The notes: generated by a model from the sequence alone, not told the origin. A stretch of 64,000 nt of DNA from Alkalitalea saponilacus (GCF_900168165.1 NZ_FUYV01000002.1:248001-312000); one strand, 5' to 3'. Positions 1 to 9,937 are shown, counted from the first letter of the stretch. A program made the numbers and translations.

Positions 1-26
1 AGGTTATAATACTATCTTATACTGCT

Positions 27-3000
27 TTATGCCGGATTTTGTTTCCAAATACGGTTTAAAACAGGAGCAACCTGAGATACCATACCTTCCATGGTTAACT
101 TTGAATTGTAATCCCACATTTCATCGGAAGATGAAATGTGAACCACATATCCTTTAACTCCGTTTTTGCTCTCCGTGAGTGGGGTGATGGCAATTTTTTT
201 TACGTTTACGTTATTCAGCATCTCAGGGTTATAAAAATCTTTTGATAAGTAATATGATGGTTTCTGGATAGCTTCAAGGTGCAAAGCACTAACCCACAAA
301 TGAAAAACAGGGAACTGTTTTTTTACCAGATCAGAAAATCCTTTCGATACGCAAAGATTGGCATCATCATCATTCTGCAAATAAATGCCGACACCATCCG
401 TTGATGATATCTGAACCAAATGATTTACCATGATTTTAAGTGCTTCCTGTTTATGAATGGTCGCTGCCAGTTTATATCCCATCAATCTTTGAATCATTCC
501 ATGCTTTTCAATCTGGTTCTGTTGGGTAATATCCTGCAGCCTCCATAAATATCCTGACAACTCATTGTTGATCCATACAGGATAGAAATTGCGAATAAAG
601 ACCCGGCCATCTGTCAGTTGCAAACGGTCATTTAATGCCGGTTTTAAATTTTTGATGAGCTCATCCATGCGATTTAAAAAGCCATCCGGATCAATGGTTG
701 AATCGGCAAAGGCTTCGCTTAACATTTGACAATCTTTTCCAACAAAGTGATCCGGATCATACTCACCACCAAAAGTTTCGCAATAGGTTCTATTAACAAG
801 TTGGATTCGCCGTTGAACATCCTCAAATACAATTACCGAGGGCAAATTATTAACCAGCGTACTCAATTGCTGGTTTGTAGCCGACAGTTCATCAGTTAGA
901 ATTTTACGATCAGAAATGTCTATTTTAATGGCCAGGTAGTTTATAATATCTCCATTATCATCACAAATGGGAGAAATGGTAAGCTCCTCAGGATAAATAA
1001 CTCCATCTTTCCGCTTATTAAACACCTCTCCTTTCCATGTTCTGCCGGAGGATAATTCATTCCACATTATTTTATAAAAAGTTTTATCCTGTATCCCGCT
1101 GCCTTGCAGCTCTCCGACTGTTCTCTGAAATATTTCATCATGATTATACCCCGAGAGTTCGAGATAGCTGTTGTTTGCCCAAACAATCTTTCCATCTTTA
1201 TCTGCAATGATCAAGGCGTATACGAATTTCTCGAAAGCTGACCAATAGAGTTTTAATGAAAGCTCGGCCTTTTTCAAACGACTGATATCCATTGCTACAT
1301 TGAGGTACCCATCCTTTTCTCCAGATTCATTACTAATTACTTTTCGGGATAGCAATACGGGTAATGACTTTCCGGTTTTTGTAAAAAATGCAAACTCCAC
1401 ATTTTCAGGTGGAAGATTTTCAGACAGGTAAATAAGGGCCTTGAAGTCTGACTCAAATGCTGTCCCATTCATTCCAACCGCCAATTCAACCGCATTTCTG
1501 ATATGCGAAGGGTCGTATAATTCCAATACAGACATCCGGCCAATTACATCCTTTGCCTGGTAACCTAAAACCGCCTCAGCCATGGGATTAAAACTGGCAA
1601 CGACACCGTCGATTGATGAGGAGATAACAATGGCGCGGGTTGTGTCGATAATTGTTTTATTTAGCTTGTTTAGCTCCCGCTTTTCACGTGTGCGATCGGC
1701 AACCAAAATCTCAAGATTTTGGTTGTATTTTAGTATTTGGCTATTGAGATTCTTCTGTCTTAGGCCAATATTTAATTGATGAGCCATTTCTTCTACAATA
1801 TTGATTCTTTTTTCGTTAAAAAAATCAACGATCTCGGACACCATCATTAAATATTGTCCCCTATCACTCCCAGATTCTAACTGCATCAACAATAAACTTT
1901 TGGCTGATGGGAAAGCATCAATTCCCAAAACGGCTCTCACTTCAAATTTATCAGATAGAACAAACAGATTCTTTACTGCTTCTGTCTCCCACTTATTCAA
2001 ATTCCTGTTAAGATCGAATCCTGCATCATCAAGCCCCGCGCAATTAACTGGGAATGCGGCTACCGGACGATATTTGCCGGTGACTTCTTCAAGTCGGACA
2101 ACAGCTGAACATGTGGCAGGCAAAAGTTTGTGAATAACTTCCAGAACACTGGTAAAAAGCTCATGCTCATGACCAAAACCATTTAGAATCAATTTGCTGA
2201 TACGATACAGGCTTTCAATTCTCTCTTCATTCTCCTTTTTGTCATAAATATCCTGGCAATACATGATGATTTCTTCCCAACCATCTTCCGGGTCTGTCAA
2301 GGGCTGAATGGTTGTCTGGTAACACCGTGGAACACCTAAATGCTCAAAAACATAATCCTTACACAATATCTCATTTCCTTCAAGCACCAGTTTTATGTCT
2401 CTCATGATCTCGTCAGCGGTTTGATTTGGAAGCATATCGTACACCGAGCAACCTTCAATATTTCTATCAATTTCTAACTGATCATAAATTTGACGATTTA
2501 CAAATCGGTACACCCCATTACAGTCGAGGATCATTACTCCAATCCCTGAATTTTCTATGATGCCTCTGAATTTCCTTTCGCTGGTTAACAACCTCCTAAA
2601 AACATCTATATTCTTAAGCATCCCCGCTATGCTACCCGCAGCTATTTTTAACAAACGTAGATCTCCGTCATTCCACTTTCGCTTTTTGTGAACAGTGGCG
2701 AAACCCAAAAAACCTGCAACTTTTCCTGTATGAATAACAGGAACTGCCAGAAGGGATTCAACATTAAGATCCTCCACAAGCTGCCTCTCTCTCAATGCAG
2801 CATCCGGAAATTCATCGGTTTGGTTTATTCTAAGCGGCTCTCCGGTTTTCAGCCTGCTATCCCACCATTTGTAATTTTCAACCGATAAGTTTTGCAGGTT
2901 GTCAATCTGACTATCCACTCCGGTATTGCACCATTCATGAGTACATGAAATACTTGTACCCTGCTTGTTATATAGGAAAAGATAGCTTTGATCAACTCCG

Positions 3001-3641
3001 GTAAGCTTACCTAGCTCCTGAAGAGCGTAAGTTATCTCATAATCAGCTTCATCAAGATTAACACTTGCAAAACGGTTGGAGAGATCAGAAAGCAACATCT
3101 CCATTTTTAGCTTATAAGCGGTTTTTAGATGCTGCTTCTTTTCATCCGAAATATCTTTAATGATAATTACAATCTGATAATCGTCATTGCATCTGCTATT
3201 TAAAAAATGAACCTTGCATTCAACCTGAAACCAACTTGAATAATTCTTTAATGAATTAACGATCTTCAGCACTGTTGCGGAATTTTCTTCTTCCTGATGA
3301 GAAATCCAGACCGGATTTAGCTCTTTTGGCAGTAGCTCCTCTTCTTCATTGAAAAACTCCAATGGCAACTTCCAAAAGTCCTGTCCACAGAGATCTGCTC
3401 TATCAATCAAATGGAGTGTTTTCAATGCGGATGAATTCACATTGATGATCTCAAAATACTCAGAAAGACAAATTACTCCATAATCGTTGGCAGCCATAAA
3501 ACTTCCGAAATCAGGATGTAATTCCAAAGGAATTAGATCCTGCACAACAGCTTCCTTAGCCTCGGTGCCAGCCGATCCACAGCCCATCAAAAAAGAATTA
3601 AATCCTTTCAGCACATTTAACAACTTCGCAAATATCATCAT
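27..3641 (-). CDS. Multi-PAS/GAF sensor protein without an output domain
   Basis: A 1204-residue signalling protein with no signal peptide. Its order appears to be: a PAS-like domain (about 40-165), a GAF domain (about 185-345), a PAS domain (355-470), a weak GAF-like segment (480-640), a short coiled coil (640-670), three more PAS domains (about 670-800, 810-920, 930-1040) and a C-terminal GAF-like domain (about 1050-1204). PAS repeats are recognised by VNRxIYDQL-, WANNSYLELSGY- and VNRTYCETFGG-type motifs and by their PAC ends (DISDRK, DITQQN). I see no HisKA, HATPase, GGDEF, EAL, HTH or receiver sequence, and the frame ends at a clean TAA, so it does not look cut by the window edge. It may feed a partner kinase encoded to the left. 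PAS and GAF families bind small ligands, haem or flavin; the ligand cannot be read here. Confidence 0.85.
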   Translation of the reverse strand: MMIFAKLLNVLKGFNSFLMGCGSAGTEAKEAVVQDLIPLELHPDFGSFMAANDYGVICLSEYFEIINVNSSALKTLHLIDRADLCGQDFWKLPLEFFNEEEELLPKELNPVWISHQEEENSATVLKIVNSLKNYSSWFQVECKVHFLNSRCNDDYQIVIIIKDISDEKKQHLKTAYKLKMEMLLSDLSNRFASVNLDEADYEITYALQELGKLTGVDQSYLFLYNKQGTSISCTHEWCNTGVDSQIDNLQNLSVENYKWWDSRLKTGEPLRINQTDEFPDAALRERQLVEDLNVESLLAVPVIHTGKVAGFLGFATVHKKRKWNDGDLRLLKIAAGSIAGMLKNIDVFRRLLTSERKFRGIIENSGIGVMILDCNGVYRFVNRQIYDQLEIDRNIEGCSVYDMLPNQTADEIMRDIKLVLEGNEILCKDYVFEHLGVPRCYQTTIQPLTDPEDGWEEIIMYCQDIYDKKENEERIESLYRISKLILNGFGHEHELFTSVLEVIHKLLPATCSAVVRLEEVTGKYRPVAAFPVNCAGLDDAGFDLNRNLNKWETEAVKNLFVLSDKFEVRAVLGIDAFPSAKSLLLMQLESGSDRGQYLMMVSEIVDFFNEKRINIVEEMAHQLNIGLRQKNLNSQILKYNQNLEILVADRTREKRELNKLNKTIIDTTRAIVISSSIDGVVASFNPMAEAVLGYQAKDVIGRMSVLELYDPSHIRNAVELAVGMNGTAFESDFKALIYLSENLPPENVEFAFFTKTGKSLPVLLSRKVISNESGEKDGYLNVAMDISRLKKAELSLKLYWSAFEKFVYALIIADKDGKIVWANNSYLELSGYNHDEIFQRTVGELQGSGIQDKTFYKIMWNELSSGRTWKGEVFNKRKDGVIYPEELTISPICDDNGDIINYLAIKIDISDRKILTDELSATNQQLSTLVNNLPSVIVFEDVQRRIQLVNRTYCETFGGEYDPDHFVGKDCQMLSEAFADSTIDPDGFLNRMDELIKNLKPALNDRLQLTDGRVFIRNFYPVWINNELSGYLWRLQDITQQNQIEKHGMIQRLMGYKLAATIHKQEALKIMVNHLVQISSTDGVGIYLQNDDDANLCVSKGFSDLVKKQFPVFHLWVSALHLEAIQKPSYYLSKDFYNPEMLNNVNVKKIAITPLTESKNGVKGYVVHISSSDEMWDYNSKLTMEGMVSQVAPVLNRIWKQNPA

Positions 3642-4105
3642 TTAAAAACCCCAGTTTTATCAATTACAATTATGCATTTAAACAGCCCCTCAGATTAAGT
3701 TACAACCAGGAGCAGCATAAAAACGCAATCTGCCATCTAACTTTGGGAAGGAATAAAGGATGTATATCCTTTAAATAGGGAGTTCAGACTTGATTAATTA
3801 AGCCCTGCTTTAAGCATTTGAATTTTTATACGCATTTTAAACTGAAATGTTTCCTGAAGCAGAGGCAAAATACCTACTCGTTTCCGAGGAGATCCTTAAT
3901 CGGATATAATTGGTGATGATGTAAAGTTTCAATACGATATATCCTTCCGCAAAAGCATATTAACTAACTACTTATTTTTGCGTTGAAGGGTTTTTAACAA
4001 TCTGCTATTCCTGTCACAACCCACTCCAATAATTGACCATTCAGAATAATATTCTTAACTTTAAATGCCTTTTTTGATTTAGCAATCAAAAAAAGAAACC
4101 AAATA
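3642..4105. other. Intergenic gap between divergent genes
   Basis: This 464-base AT-rich gap separates the divergent sensor gene and lipoprotein gene. A TATTTTTG box at 3973-3980 matches the Bacteroidota -7 consensus on the plus strand, but no TTTG box lies 19-21 bases upstream. An 11-bp stem with a 4-base loop (4069-4095) ends ten bases before the start codon at 4106 and could affect translation of that gene. Nothing else is recognisable. Confidence 0.4.
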
Positions 4106-5017
4106 ATGATGCGTCCCATGAGATTTATAATCTGTTCATTTCTTTTATTATCATACCTTTTTATTTGCGGATGCGATAAGAAAACGACAAGTCATGCAGG
4201 ATTTAAAGTAAAGCATGTTCATATTGAAACCATGGGAGAACTTCCTTTGGAAGTTCCTGAAAGTTCAGGCCTTATCGTCACATCGCCCAATCGCATTTGG
4301 ACACATAATGACTCAAGCAATCCCAACGAACTTTATTTAATTGATTCAACGGGAGTGCTTCAAAGAACTCTGATGATCTCCAATGCAACCAACATTGACT
4401 GGGAAGACCTTGCCATTGATTCCAATGGATATGTTTACATCAATGATGCCGGCAACAACAACAACGATCGTAAAGACCTAAAAATTTGGCGCATTCCACA
4501 TCCCGACAAAGCCACCGGAAATTCTACGTTTGCTCATGCCATTGCATTTACACTGGAAGATCAAACAGAATTTCCACCTCCAAGAAGTAACAGAAACTTC
4601 TGCATTGAAGCCATCATTTGGAAATCGGATTCCATTTTCATGTTTACCAAAGACAGAAGTGAACCGCTAACCGGTTACACCAAAATGTACGGAGTTCCGG
4701 CCTCACCGGGAAGTCACACAGCAAAACTCCTGGATTCTTTATACATTGGCAACAGAAACAATCATTCGAGAGTAACAGGAGCAGACATCAATTTTGAAAC
4801 CGGAGAAGTTATATTACTAACCCGTTCACATCTCCTTTCCTTCACCAATTACCCCGGTAACAGGTTCTTTAAGGGTGAAATCACCGACTACCGGTTTATC
4901 GAACGTGTTGGTCAGGTTGAAGGAGTTGGTTTTATAAACGGGAGTTCACTATACATATCGGAAGAAAGCGACGAAGACAGCAGAGGTTTCCTATACAGGG
5001 TAAACCTTGCTCAATAA
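4106..5017 (+). CDS. Predicted beta-propeller lipoprotein
   Basis: A 303-residue exported lipoprotein. A hydrophobic signal ends in the lipobox FICGC, with Cys-23 the likely lipidated residue. The mature part reads like a six- or seven-bladed beta-propeller: repeated short strands such as RIWTHNDSSNPNELYLID, DWEDLAIDSNGYVYINDAGN and VTGADINFETGEVILLTR. The ESSGL and NDSSN / DWEDLA / DAGNN signatures occur in a widespread family of bacterial propeller proteins of unknown or esterase/phytase-like function; I cannot assign a substrate. It lies 40 bases upstream of the T9SS protein gene on the same strand, so the two may be co-transcribed. The residue after the lipid cysteine is Asp followed by Lys-Lys, not the acidic run typical of surface export. 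Confidence 0.8.
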   Translation: MMRPMRFIICSFLLLSYLFICGCDKKTTSHAGFKVKHVHIETMGELPLEVPESSGLIVTSPNRIWTHNDSSNPNELYLIDSTGVLQRTLMISNATNIDWEDLAIDSNGYVYINDAGNNNNDRKDLKIWRIPHPDKATGNSTFAHAIAFTLEDQTEFPPPRSNRNFCIEAIIWKSDSIFMFTKDRSEPLTGYTKMYGVPASPGSHTAKLLDSLYIGNRNNHSRVTGADINFETGEVILLTRSHLLSFTNYPGNRFFKGEITDYRFIERVGQVEGVGFINGSSLYISEESDEDSRGFLYRVNLAQ

Positions 5018-5057
5018 CACATTCTTAATGAATTCAGACACAAAAAAGCGCATCATC

Positions 5058-7625
5058 ATGAGACGAAATTTACCCATTACGATCATTTTGCTGTTTGTGA
5101 CATTGCATTTCTCATACAGCGATGTAAGGCAAACCATCACCCGATGGACATTTGACGGAATTACCGAACCTATTATTGGGGAGGGTTCCGCTTCGCTTAT
5201 CGGCGGCACAGAACAACATTCCGTAGAGGCTGAAAATGGTTGGAGATTCATTAATTTCCCGGAACAACAACAGAATTCAGGAACTGCCGGCGCGCAATTC
5301 ATGATCAGCACCGAAGGATATCAGAACATCCACTTGGAATTTGAACACCGCTCTTCCGGTACGGCCAGCAGATGGGCACAGTTTGAGTATACCACAGATG
5401 GAGGTGATACATGGCAAATTTATGGCAATAATAGCGGAGGACTTTTCCCCAGAGATACCTTTTACCCGTTCTCAATGGATCTTTCAGGAGTTGAAGCAGC
5501 AAATGACAATCCCGGATTTGGAGTGCGGATAGTTTCAATATTTAGTCCTGTGGAGTTCAACCCCGGAGAACCTGATCAGGACTTTGATGCCAACACAGCC
5601 TATCAGCGCGCACGTGATGAAGGAGGCAATGAATACAGTCCGGAGGGCAATTGGAGACTGAGAGATGTAAATTTCACGGGAGAGGTTATTACTCCTAACA
5701 ACCATCAGGTTTTTACCCGCTGGACTTTTGAAGGCAACACCGATCCTTCCATAGGTGAAGGAGTTGCCCAGCTAATTGGAGGTACATCAGAGCACTCTGT
5801 TGATTCGGAAAGCGGATGGAGATTTGATAACTTCCCCATTCAAGGTGCAGCATCCGGTACAGCAGGGGCTTCTTTTATGGTTAGTACTGAGGGATACGAG
5901 AATATAATTATCAATTTTGAACAAAGGGCATCCGGAACAGCTAGTCGCTGGGCACAGTTTGAATACAGCACCGATGGGGGTGTTTCATGGCAGACTTATG
6001 GAAACAATGATGGCGGATTAGCTCCCAGAGATATTTTCCACCCATTCATGATAGACCTGAGCGAAGTTTCTGATGCCAACGACAACCCGGATTTTGCCAT
6101 TCGCATAGTTTCGATCTTCTCACCTGAACCTTTCAATCCAGGCGTACCGGATCTTGATCTTGGAGCAAACTTAAACTATCACAGAGCACGTGATTTTGAC
6201 GATGGTGGTAGCGAATACAGTCCGGAAGGAAACTGGAGATTGCGTAATGTAGCTTTCTCTGGCGAAATAATCCTATATCCAAACCCCACAGCATTAAAGA
6301 TTGAAGCTGTAAACGAAAACAATCCGGTATTTGCTGATCAACCATTTAGCTTAAAAGTGGGCATCTACAATGCAGACGGCAAACCCTCAGCAGCAGAAGC
6401 AGACACGGAGGTCACACTGGAACTGGTGTCGGGCAATGGAACTTTAACCGGCACAATTACCGGTACCATAGCCGATGGGCTGCAAAACACCATCATAACA
6501 GGCATTTTGTATGATGAAGCCGAAGAGTTTGAAATACGTGCAAATGCGGATGGTCTTGAAGCATCGCAGGGTATAAACATTATTGCAAATAGCTATTTAA
6601 GAAATCTGGTGCTGACTTACAATATGCCCGGTGGAGGAACTGTTATTGGCTCGGGCGAATTTCAGGCAGACGCAGAAGTTGTTGCAGAAGCTCTTCCATT
6701 ATACGGATTTAACTTTATCCGATGGGTAGATCACGAAAACAACGAAGTATCCACCAATACTGAGTTTACATTTACCATGCCTGATAACGATGTTACTCTC
6801 ACCGCCATTTTTGAACCCGAATTGGGCGAAGATATTATTCATTATTGGCATTTTAATGAACTTCCCGGCGGTATTCTAACCGAAGTCGTGGCTGATTATT
6901 CTGCTTTTGAATCTGGAATCATAACATACCCCGGAACAGGCGACGGTTATATGGACTTCTTTGATAATGGCTCAGAATACAATCTTCAAATGGATGCGGA
7001 TGTCGGAACTGCTCTTCGGGTACGAAACCCGGCCATCAGCAGGGAACTTATCATTGATGCACCTTCATCGGGATTTACCAACTTGCATTTAACATTTGAA
7101 GTGCATAGGTCAAATAATGGACCAACACAACAGAACTTGCACTATTCAATTGATCAGGGTGCATCATGGGTTCCAATTGCTCTGGGTTATGAAATTGAAA
7201 CAGACTATCATGTAATCTCATTCCCTCTGTCGGCCTATGCAGAAACAGAGAATAACGCCAATTTGCAGTTTCGCATTCTCTTTATCGGAGAAAACAATAC
7301 AGGCGATGCAGGGAACAACAGATTTGACAACATCCTGGTTTCCGGAAATCTGATAGATGGATATACCTCAACAGAGCAAATGGAATTAAATCATGATTCA
7401 AAACCATATCCAAACCCGGCAAAGGATTATATCCATGTAAACATTGCAAAAGATAATTCTATTATAACGCTAAAAAACATGTCAGGACAAGAAGTGTATA
7501 GGAAAAGAGTCCATCAGGGAGATCATCGAATAGAACTAAATGGAATATCCGGCGGATTCTATCTTCTACAAATCAGCAATCCAACTGATCATGAAATGGT
7601 TATCCATAAGGTTCTTGTAAAATAA
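5058..7625 (+). CDS. T9SS-secreted multidomain protein with tandem modules
   Basis: About 855 residues from the ATG at 5058, which directly precedes a signal peptide (MRRNLPITIILLF...FSYS). ATG 5028 and TTG 5007 in the same frame are alternatives. Two near-identical modules of about 185 residues follow (RWTF[DE]G...GEG...LIGGT, then SGTASRWAQFEY[TS]TDGG, then YSPEGNWRLR), which look like jelly-roll or discoidin-like folds. Next come an Ig/invasin-like segment, an InlB-type repeat (MPGGGTVIGSGEF ... FTMPDNDVTLTAIFE) and a third divergent beta-sandwich (from HYWHFNELPGG). The end is a type A T9SS sorting domain (YPNPAKDYIHV ... GGFYLLQI ... HKVLVK), so it should be delivered to the cell surface or medium by the type IX system. 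No catalytic motif was found; an adhesin or binding role is inferred. Confidence 0.87.
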   Translation: MRRNLPITIILLFVTLHFSYSDVRQTITRWTFDGITEPIIGEGSASLIGGTEQHSVEAENGWRFINFPEQQQNSGTAGAQFMISTEGYQNIHLEFEHRSSGTASRWAQFEYTTDGGDTWQIYGNNSGGLFPRDTFYPFSMDLSGVEAANDNPGFGVRIVSIFSPVEFNPGEPDQDFDANTAYQRARDEGGNEYSPEGNWRLRDVNFTGEVITPNNHQVFTRWTFEGNTDPSIGEGVAQLIGGTSEHSVDSESGWRFDNFPIQGAASGTAGASFMVSTEGYENIIINFEQRASGTASRWAQFEYSTDGGVSWQTYGNNDGGLAPRDIFHPFMIDLSEVSDANDNPDFAIRIVSIFSPEPFNPGVPDLDLGANLNYHRARDFDDGGSEYSPEGNWRLRNVAFSGEIILYPNPTALKIEAVNENNPVFADQPFSLKVGIYNADGKPSAAEADTEVTLELVSGNGTLTGTITGTIADGLQNTIITGILYDEAEEFEIRANADGLEASQGINIIANSYLRNLVLTYNMPGGGTVIGSGEFQADAEVVAEALPLYGFNFIRWVDHENNEVSTNTEFTFTMPDNDVTLTAIFEPELGEDIIHYWHFNELPGGILTEVVADYSAFESGIITYPGTGDGYMDFFDNGSEYNLQMDADVGTALRVRNPAISRELIIDAPSSGFTNLHLTFEVHRSNNGPTQQNLHYSIDQGASWVPIALGYEIETDYHVISFPLSAYAETENNANLQFRILFIGENNTGDAGNNRFDNILVSGNLIDGYTSTEQMELNHDSKPYPNPAKDYIHVNIAKDNSIITLKNMSGQEVYRKRVHQGDHRIELNGISGGFYLLQISNPTDHEMVIHKVLVK

Positions 7626-7636
7626 CATATAGATTG

Positions 7637-7669
7637 TTTGGTGATAAATAAAATGTTTCAGTAAATTTA
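7637..7669 (+). promoter_or_regulatory. Bacteroidota-type promoter
   Basis: TTTG at 7637-7640 is followed after 21 bases by TAAATTTA (7662-7669), a 7-of-8 match to the TAnnTTTG -7 box. The predicted transcript would start about 27 bases before the ATG at 7703. Confidence 0.55.
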
Positions 7670-7702
7670 TTTTTATTTATTACAACCTTAAACAAGAAAG
7701 CT

Positions 7703-8278
7703 ATGGAAAAAAAACTAGAATTTGGTGAAATTCTCAGCTACGCATTTACCAATGGGCTGAAGAATTTTCTATCATTGATTGCATGTTATCTTCTTTGGAT
7801 GCTGACAATCTGGATTCCATATTTGAATGTTGGAACCACCATTGCTATGGTAACGTTGCCTGCCGCTCTCAGTAAAGGGAAAATGATTAATCCACTGGAG
7901 ATTTTTGATGGCAAATACCGTAAATTTATGGGCGAGTACTTTCTGGTAGTAAGCCTTGGCATGCTGATCATATTTATAGCAACCCTGTTTATGATTATTC
8001 CCGGCATTGTTATGGGAATCGCCTATTGTCTCGCTCCTTTATTGGTGGTTGATAAAGGCAAAGGTGCAACCGAAGCTTTAAAGCTAAGCAACAAAATTAC
8101 CCATGGTAACAAATGGACAATTTTTCTTGTTTGGATAGTCCTTGCTATTCCTTACATTATATTAGGATGGATTTGGACTCCATTGGCAATTATTTACCTG
8201 ATTCTTTTAACTCCAATATCACTTTGTGCCATGGCCAGTATTTACGGCCAACTTGCGGGGGATATTGAAGAAGGATGA
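7703..8278 (+). CDS. Polytopic membrane protein, DUF975-like
   Basis: A 191-residue inner-membrane protein with a short cytoplasmic N-terminus (EKKLEFGEILSYAFTNGLKNF) and about four or five hydrophobic helices. A long pair, around FLVVSLGMLIIFIATLFMIIPGIVMGIAYCLAPLLVV, precedes a small soluble loop (DKGKGATEALKLSNKITHGNKW) and two more helices. The EALKLSxxxxxGNKW loop between helices is typical of small DUF975/YciC-like membrane proteins, whose function is unknown. It stands alone, with its own promoter-like sequence upstream and a strong terminator hairpin between it and the convergent lipoprotein gene. Confidence 0.8.
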   Translation: MEKKLEFGEILSYAFTNGLKNFLSLIACYLLWMLTIWIPYLNVGTTIAMVTLPAALSKGKMINPLEIFDGKYRKFMGEYFLVVSLGMLIIFIATLFMIIPGIVMGIAYCLAPLLVVDKGKGATEALKLSNKITHGNKWTIFLVWIVLAIPYIILGWIWTPLAIIYLILLTPISLCAMASIYGQLAGDIEEG

Positions 8279-8342
8279 ACTTATAATTAGGGGTTTTCTT
8301 TAATTCAAGACGCAGAAAACACCCACAATCTGGTTAAAACAC

Positions 8343-8382
8343 AAAAGTCCGCAAAGGGAATCCTCCTTTGTGGACTTTTTTA
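8343..8382. terminator. Bidirectional intrinsic terminator
   Basis: A 15-bp stem (one G-T pair) starts AAAAGTCC and closes GGACTTTT around a loop of about 7 bases, with six T residues on the plus strand and an A-run on the other side. It sits between the convergent genes ending at 8278 and 8425. Confidence 0.85.
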
Positions 8383-8424
8383 TGATGCCTGAAATCACTC
8401 CAGTTATGAATTAAATGCCACAGC

Positions 8425-9186
8425 TTACATCGCGACAAATAACACAACAAACAATGCTCCAATAAAAAAAAATCCGGCGGCTTTATCACCGCTATCATTT
8501 GTCTGAACAACCATATTTATCAATGCTTCATTCCGATAACCAGGCCCCATATCGGTTTTCACTATTTCCGAAACCCAAAAACGCTCATCAATAGTCAGCC
8601 TGGAAACAAAGTCCTGATCGAAATAAAGCGTCAGGTAAACTCTGAGTGATAATGGGGAATTATCCTCATTGTATCGATACACCTTCCCGTTAAACCCGGC
8701 TCCTCTTCCAGGAATGGTTACTTTTTCATGATCAGATTTTTCATCATAATTGATGTTTGGTATCACCCCGGCGCTTTCAGAAATTCGCGTACCAGGAGGA
8801 ATCGCTACCACTGCCAGATCACGGATCGAAGTACTATGAGCATTAATAAAACTTCTGTTTGAATATTGGCCGGATTCAGTTATTTTACCCGCCAGATTTG
8901 TATGCGTCACATCCTGCCATATTGGAAAACTCTCCTCCCCTAAAATAAGAAATGACCTGGTTTTATCAACATAAAGCATTTGTCCGGAGCGGTTTGATAT
9001 TTCAAACAAAATCTGGTTATCCTCTGAAAAGAGATGCCGCACGATTACGGAATCCAAGTCCGAAACCATTTCATTCCTAAAGTCCTGAGGAAGCTCACTA
9101 TTGAAACTTACATAGTGATAGGTTGAACAACCGATTGTAAGAATAAGTGCGATAAAAGCAGCGAGTAGGGTTAAGCATTTTTTCAT
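8425..9186 (-). CDS. Hypothetical lipoprotein with C-terminal membrane helix
   Basis: A 253-residue exported protein. The signal ends in LTIGC, making Cys-20 the likely lipidation site. The middle is a beta-rich globular domain with no catalytic motif I recognise; it contains a segment (NRSGQMLYVDKTRSFLILGEESFPIW) that resembles small periplasmic beta-sandwich domains. The last 18 or so residues (AAGFFFIGALFVVLFVAM) form a hydrophobic helix, so the protein may be anchored at both ends. It is monocistronic and shares a terminator with the convergent membrane-protein gene. Function unknown. Confidence 0.75.
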   Translation of the reverse strand: MKKCLTLLAAFIALILTIGCSTYHYVSFNSELPQDFRNEMVSDLDSVIVRHLFSEDNQILFEISNRSGQMLYVDKTRSFLILGEESFPIWQDVTHTNLAGKITESGQYSNRSFINAHSTSIRDLAVVAIPPGTRISESAGVIPNINYDEKSDHEKVTIPGRGAGFNGKVYRYNEDNSPLSLRVYLTLYFDQDFVSRLTIDERFWVSEIVKTDMGPGYRNEALINMVVQTNDSGDKAAGFFFIGALFVVLFVAM

Positions 9187-9320
9187 ATTGATATTTAAAT
9201 TACAGAACTTATTTTCTCGTTATAACGGATTCAACTGTAAAAGAATAAATATACTGATTAAGTAATCATCCTGCAAATTCAAAATTCTTTTTAATTCACT
9301 AGGATCACAAATCACATTCA

Positions 9321-9344
9321 AATAATACAATAAATTGTATTATT
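9321..9344. promoter_or_regulatory. 24-bp AT-rich dyad, possible operator
   Basis: Two perfect 11-base arms (AATAATACAAT and its complement) surround a 2-base centre. The dyad is 41 bases upstream of the gene starting at 9386 and about 135 bases upstream of the divergent gene starting at 9186. The 2-base centre is too short for a hairpin loop, so a protein-binding site is more likely. Confidence 0.4.
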
Positions 9345-9385
9345 TTTAAAACAAAAATAACACCATTTTCCCAAAACAGCGACCC

Positions 9386-9937
9386 ATGCAGTTTAAAATT
9401 TTTAACGCCAAAGGAGCGTCCCTCCAAAATATCAGAAGAACAAACCTCATCATTTTCGCGATATTTCCATTCACATGGATTTTACTGATGACCGGCAGCT
9501 GGCTTTTCCTCGGCGAGATCAGTGTCTGGGTAGCATCCTTTTCGACAACCATTTGGCTAATGCTTTTATTAATCCGAAACATTTACCACTATCGCATTAA
9601 TAAAAAAATGCCAACAATTGGCAACCTCACAGTGGCATCCAATGGTTTTAAAAAAACCATTGGGCACCTGGAGAGTCAAATTATGTTTGGTGAGATTAAG
9701 GAATTGTTACTGGAACTACACAGTAGAAACAGCTTCTTGAATAGAAATTACGGTGGAGCTCAAACATACCTCACAACCATTATCCTGAAGGATGGAAACA
9801 GAGAGCAAGTGCTGATTTCTAACAATTCAGAGTCAAATCCCCAGGCAAATTTCATGGAACTGATAAAGAATCTTCAAAAAAGAGGGTTTGCCGGGTTTAA
9901 GCTTAGTGAGAAAGGAAAATGGTGGAACAGCATATAA
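9386..9937 (+). CDS. Small membrane protein, function unknown
   Basis: A 183-residue protein with two hydrophobic helices near the N-terminus (about LIIFAIFPFTWILLMTGSWLF and VASFSTTIWLMLLLIRNIY), followed by a soluble domain of roughly 110 residues (NRNYGGAQTYLTTIILKDGNREQVLISNN). The soluble half resembles PH-like domains that follow a helix pair in many Bacteroidota membrane proteins; this is an impression only. Its last 35 bases overlap the 3' end of cbiB on the opposite strand, and its terminator lies inside cbiB. Confidence 0.7.
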   Translation: MQFKIFNAKGASLQNIRRTNLIIFAIFPFTWILLMTGSWLFLGEISVWVASFSTTIWLMLLLIRNIYHYRINKKMPTIGNLTVASNGFKKTIGHLESQIMFGEIKELLLELHSRNSFLNRNYGGAQTYLTTIILKDGNREQVLISNNSESNPQANFMELIKNLQKRGFAGFKLSEKGKWWNSI

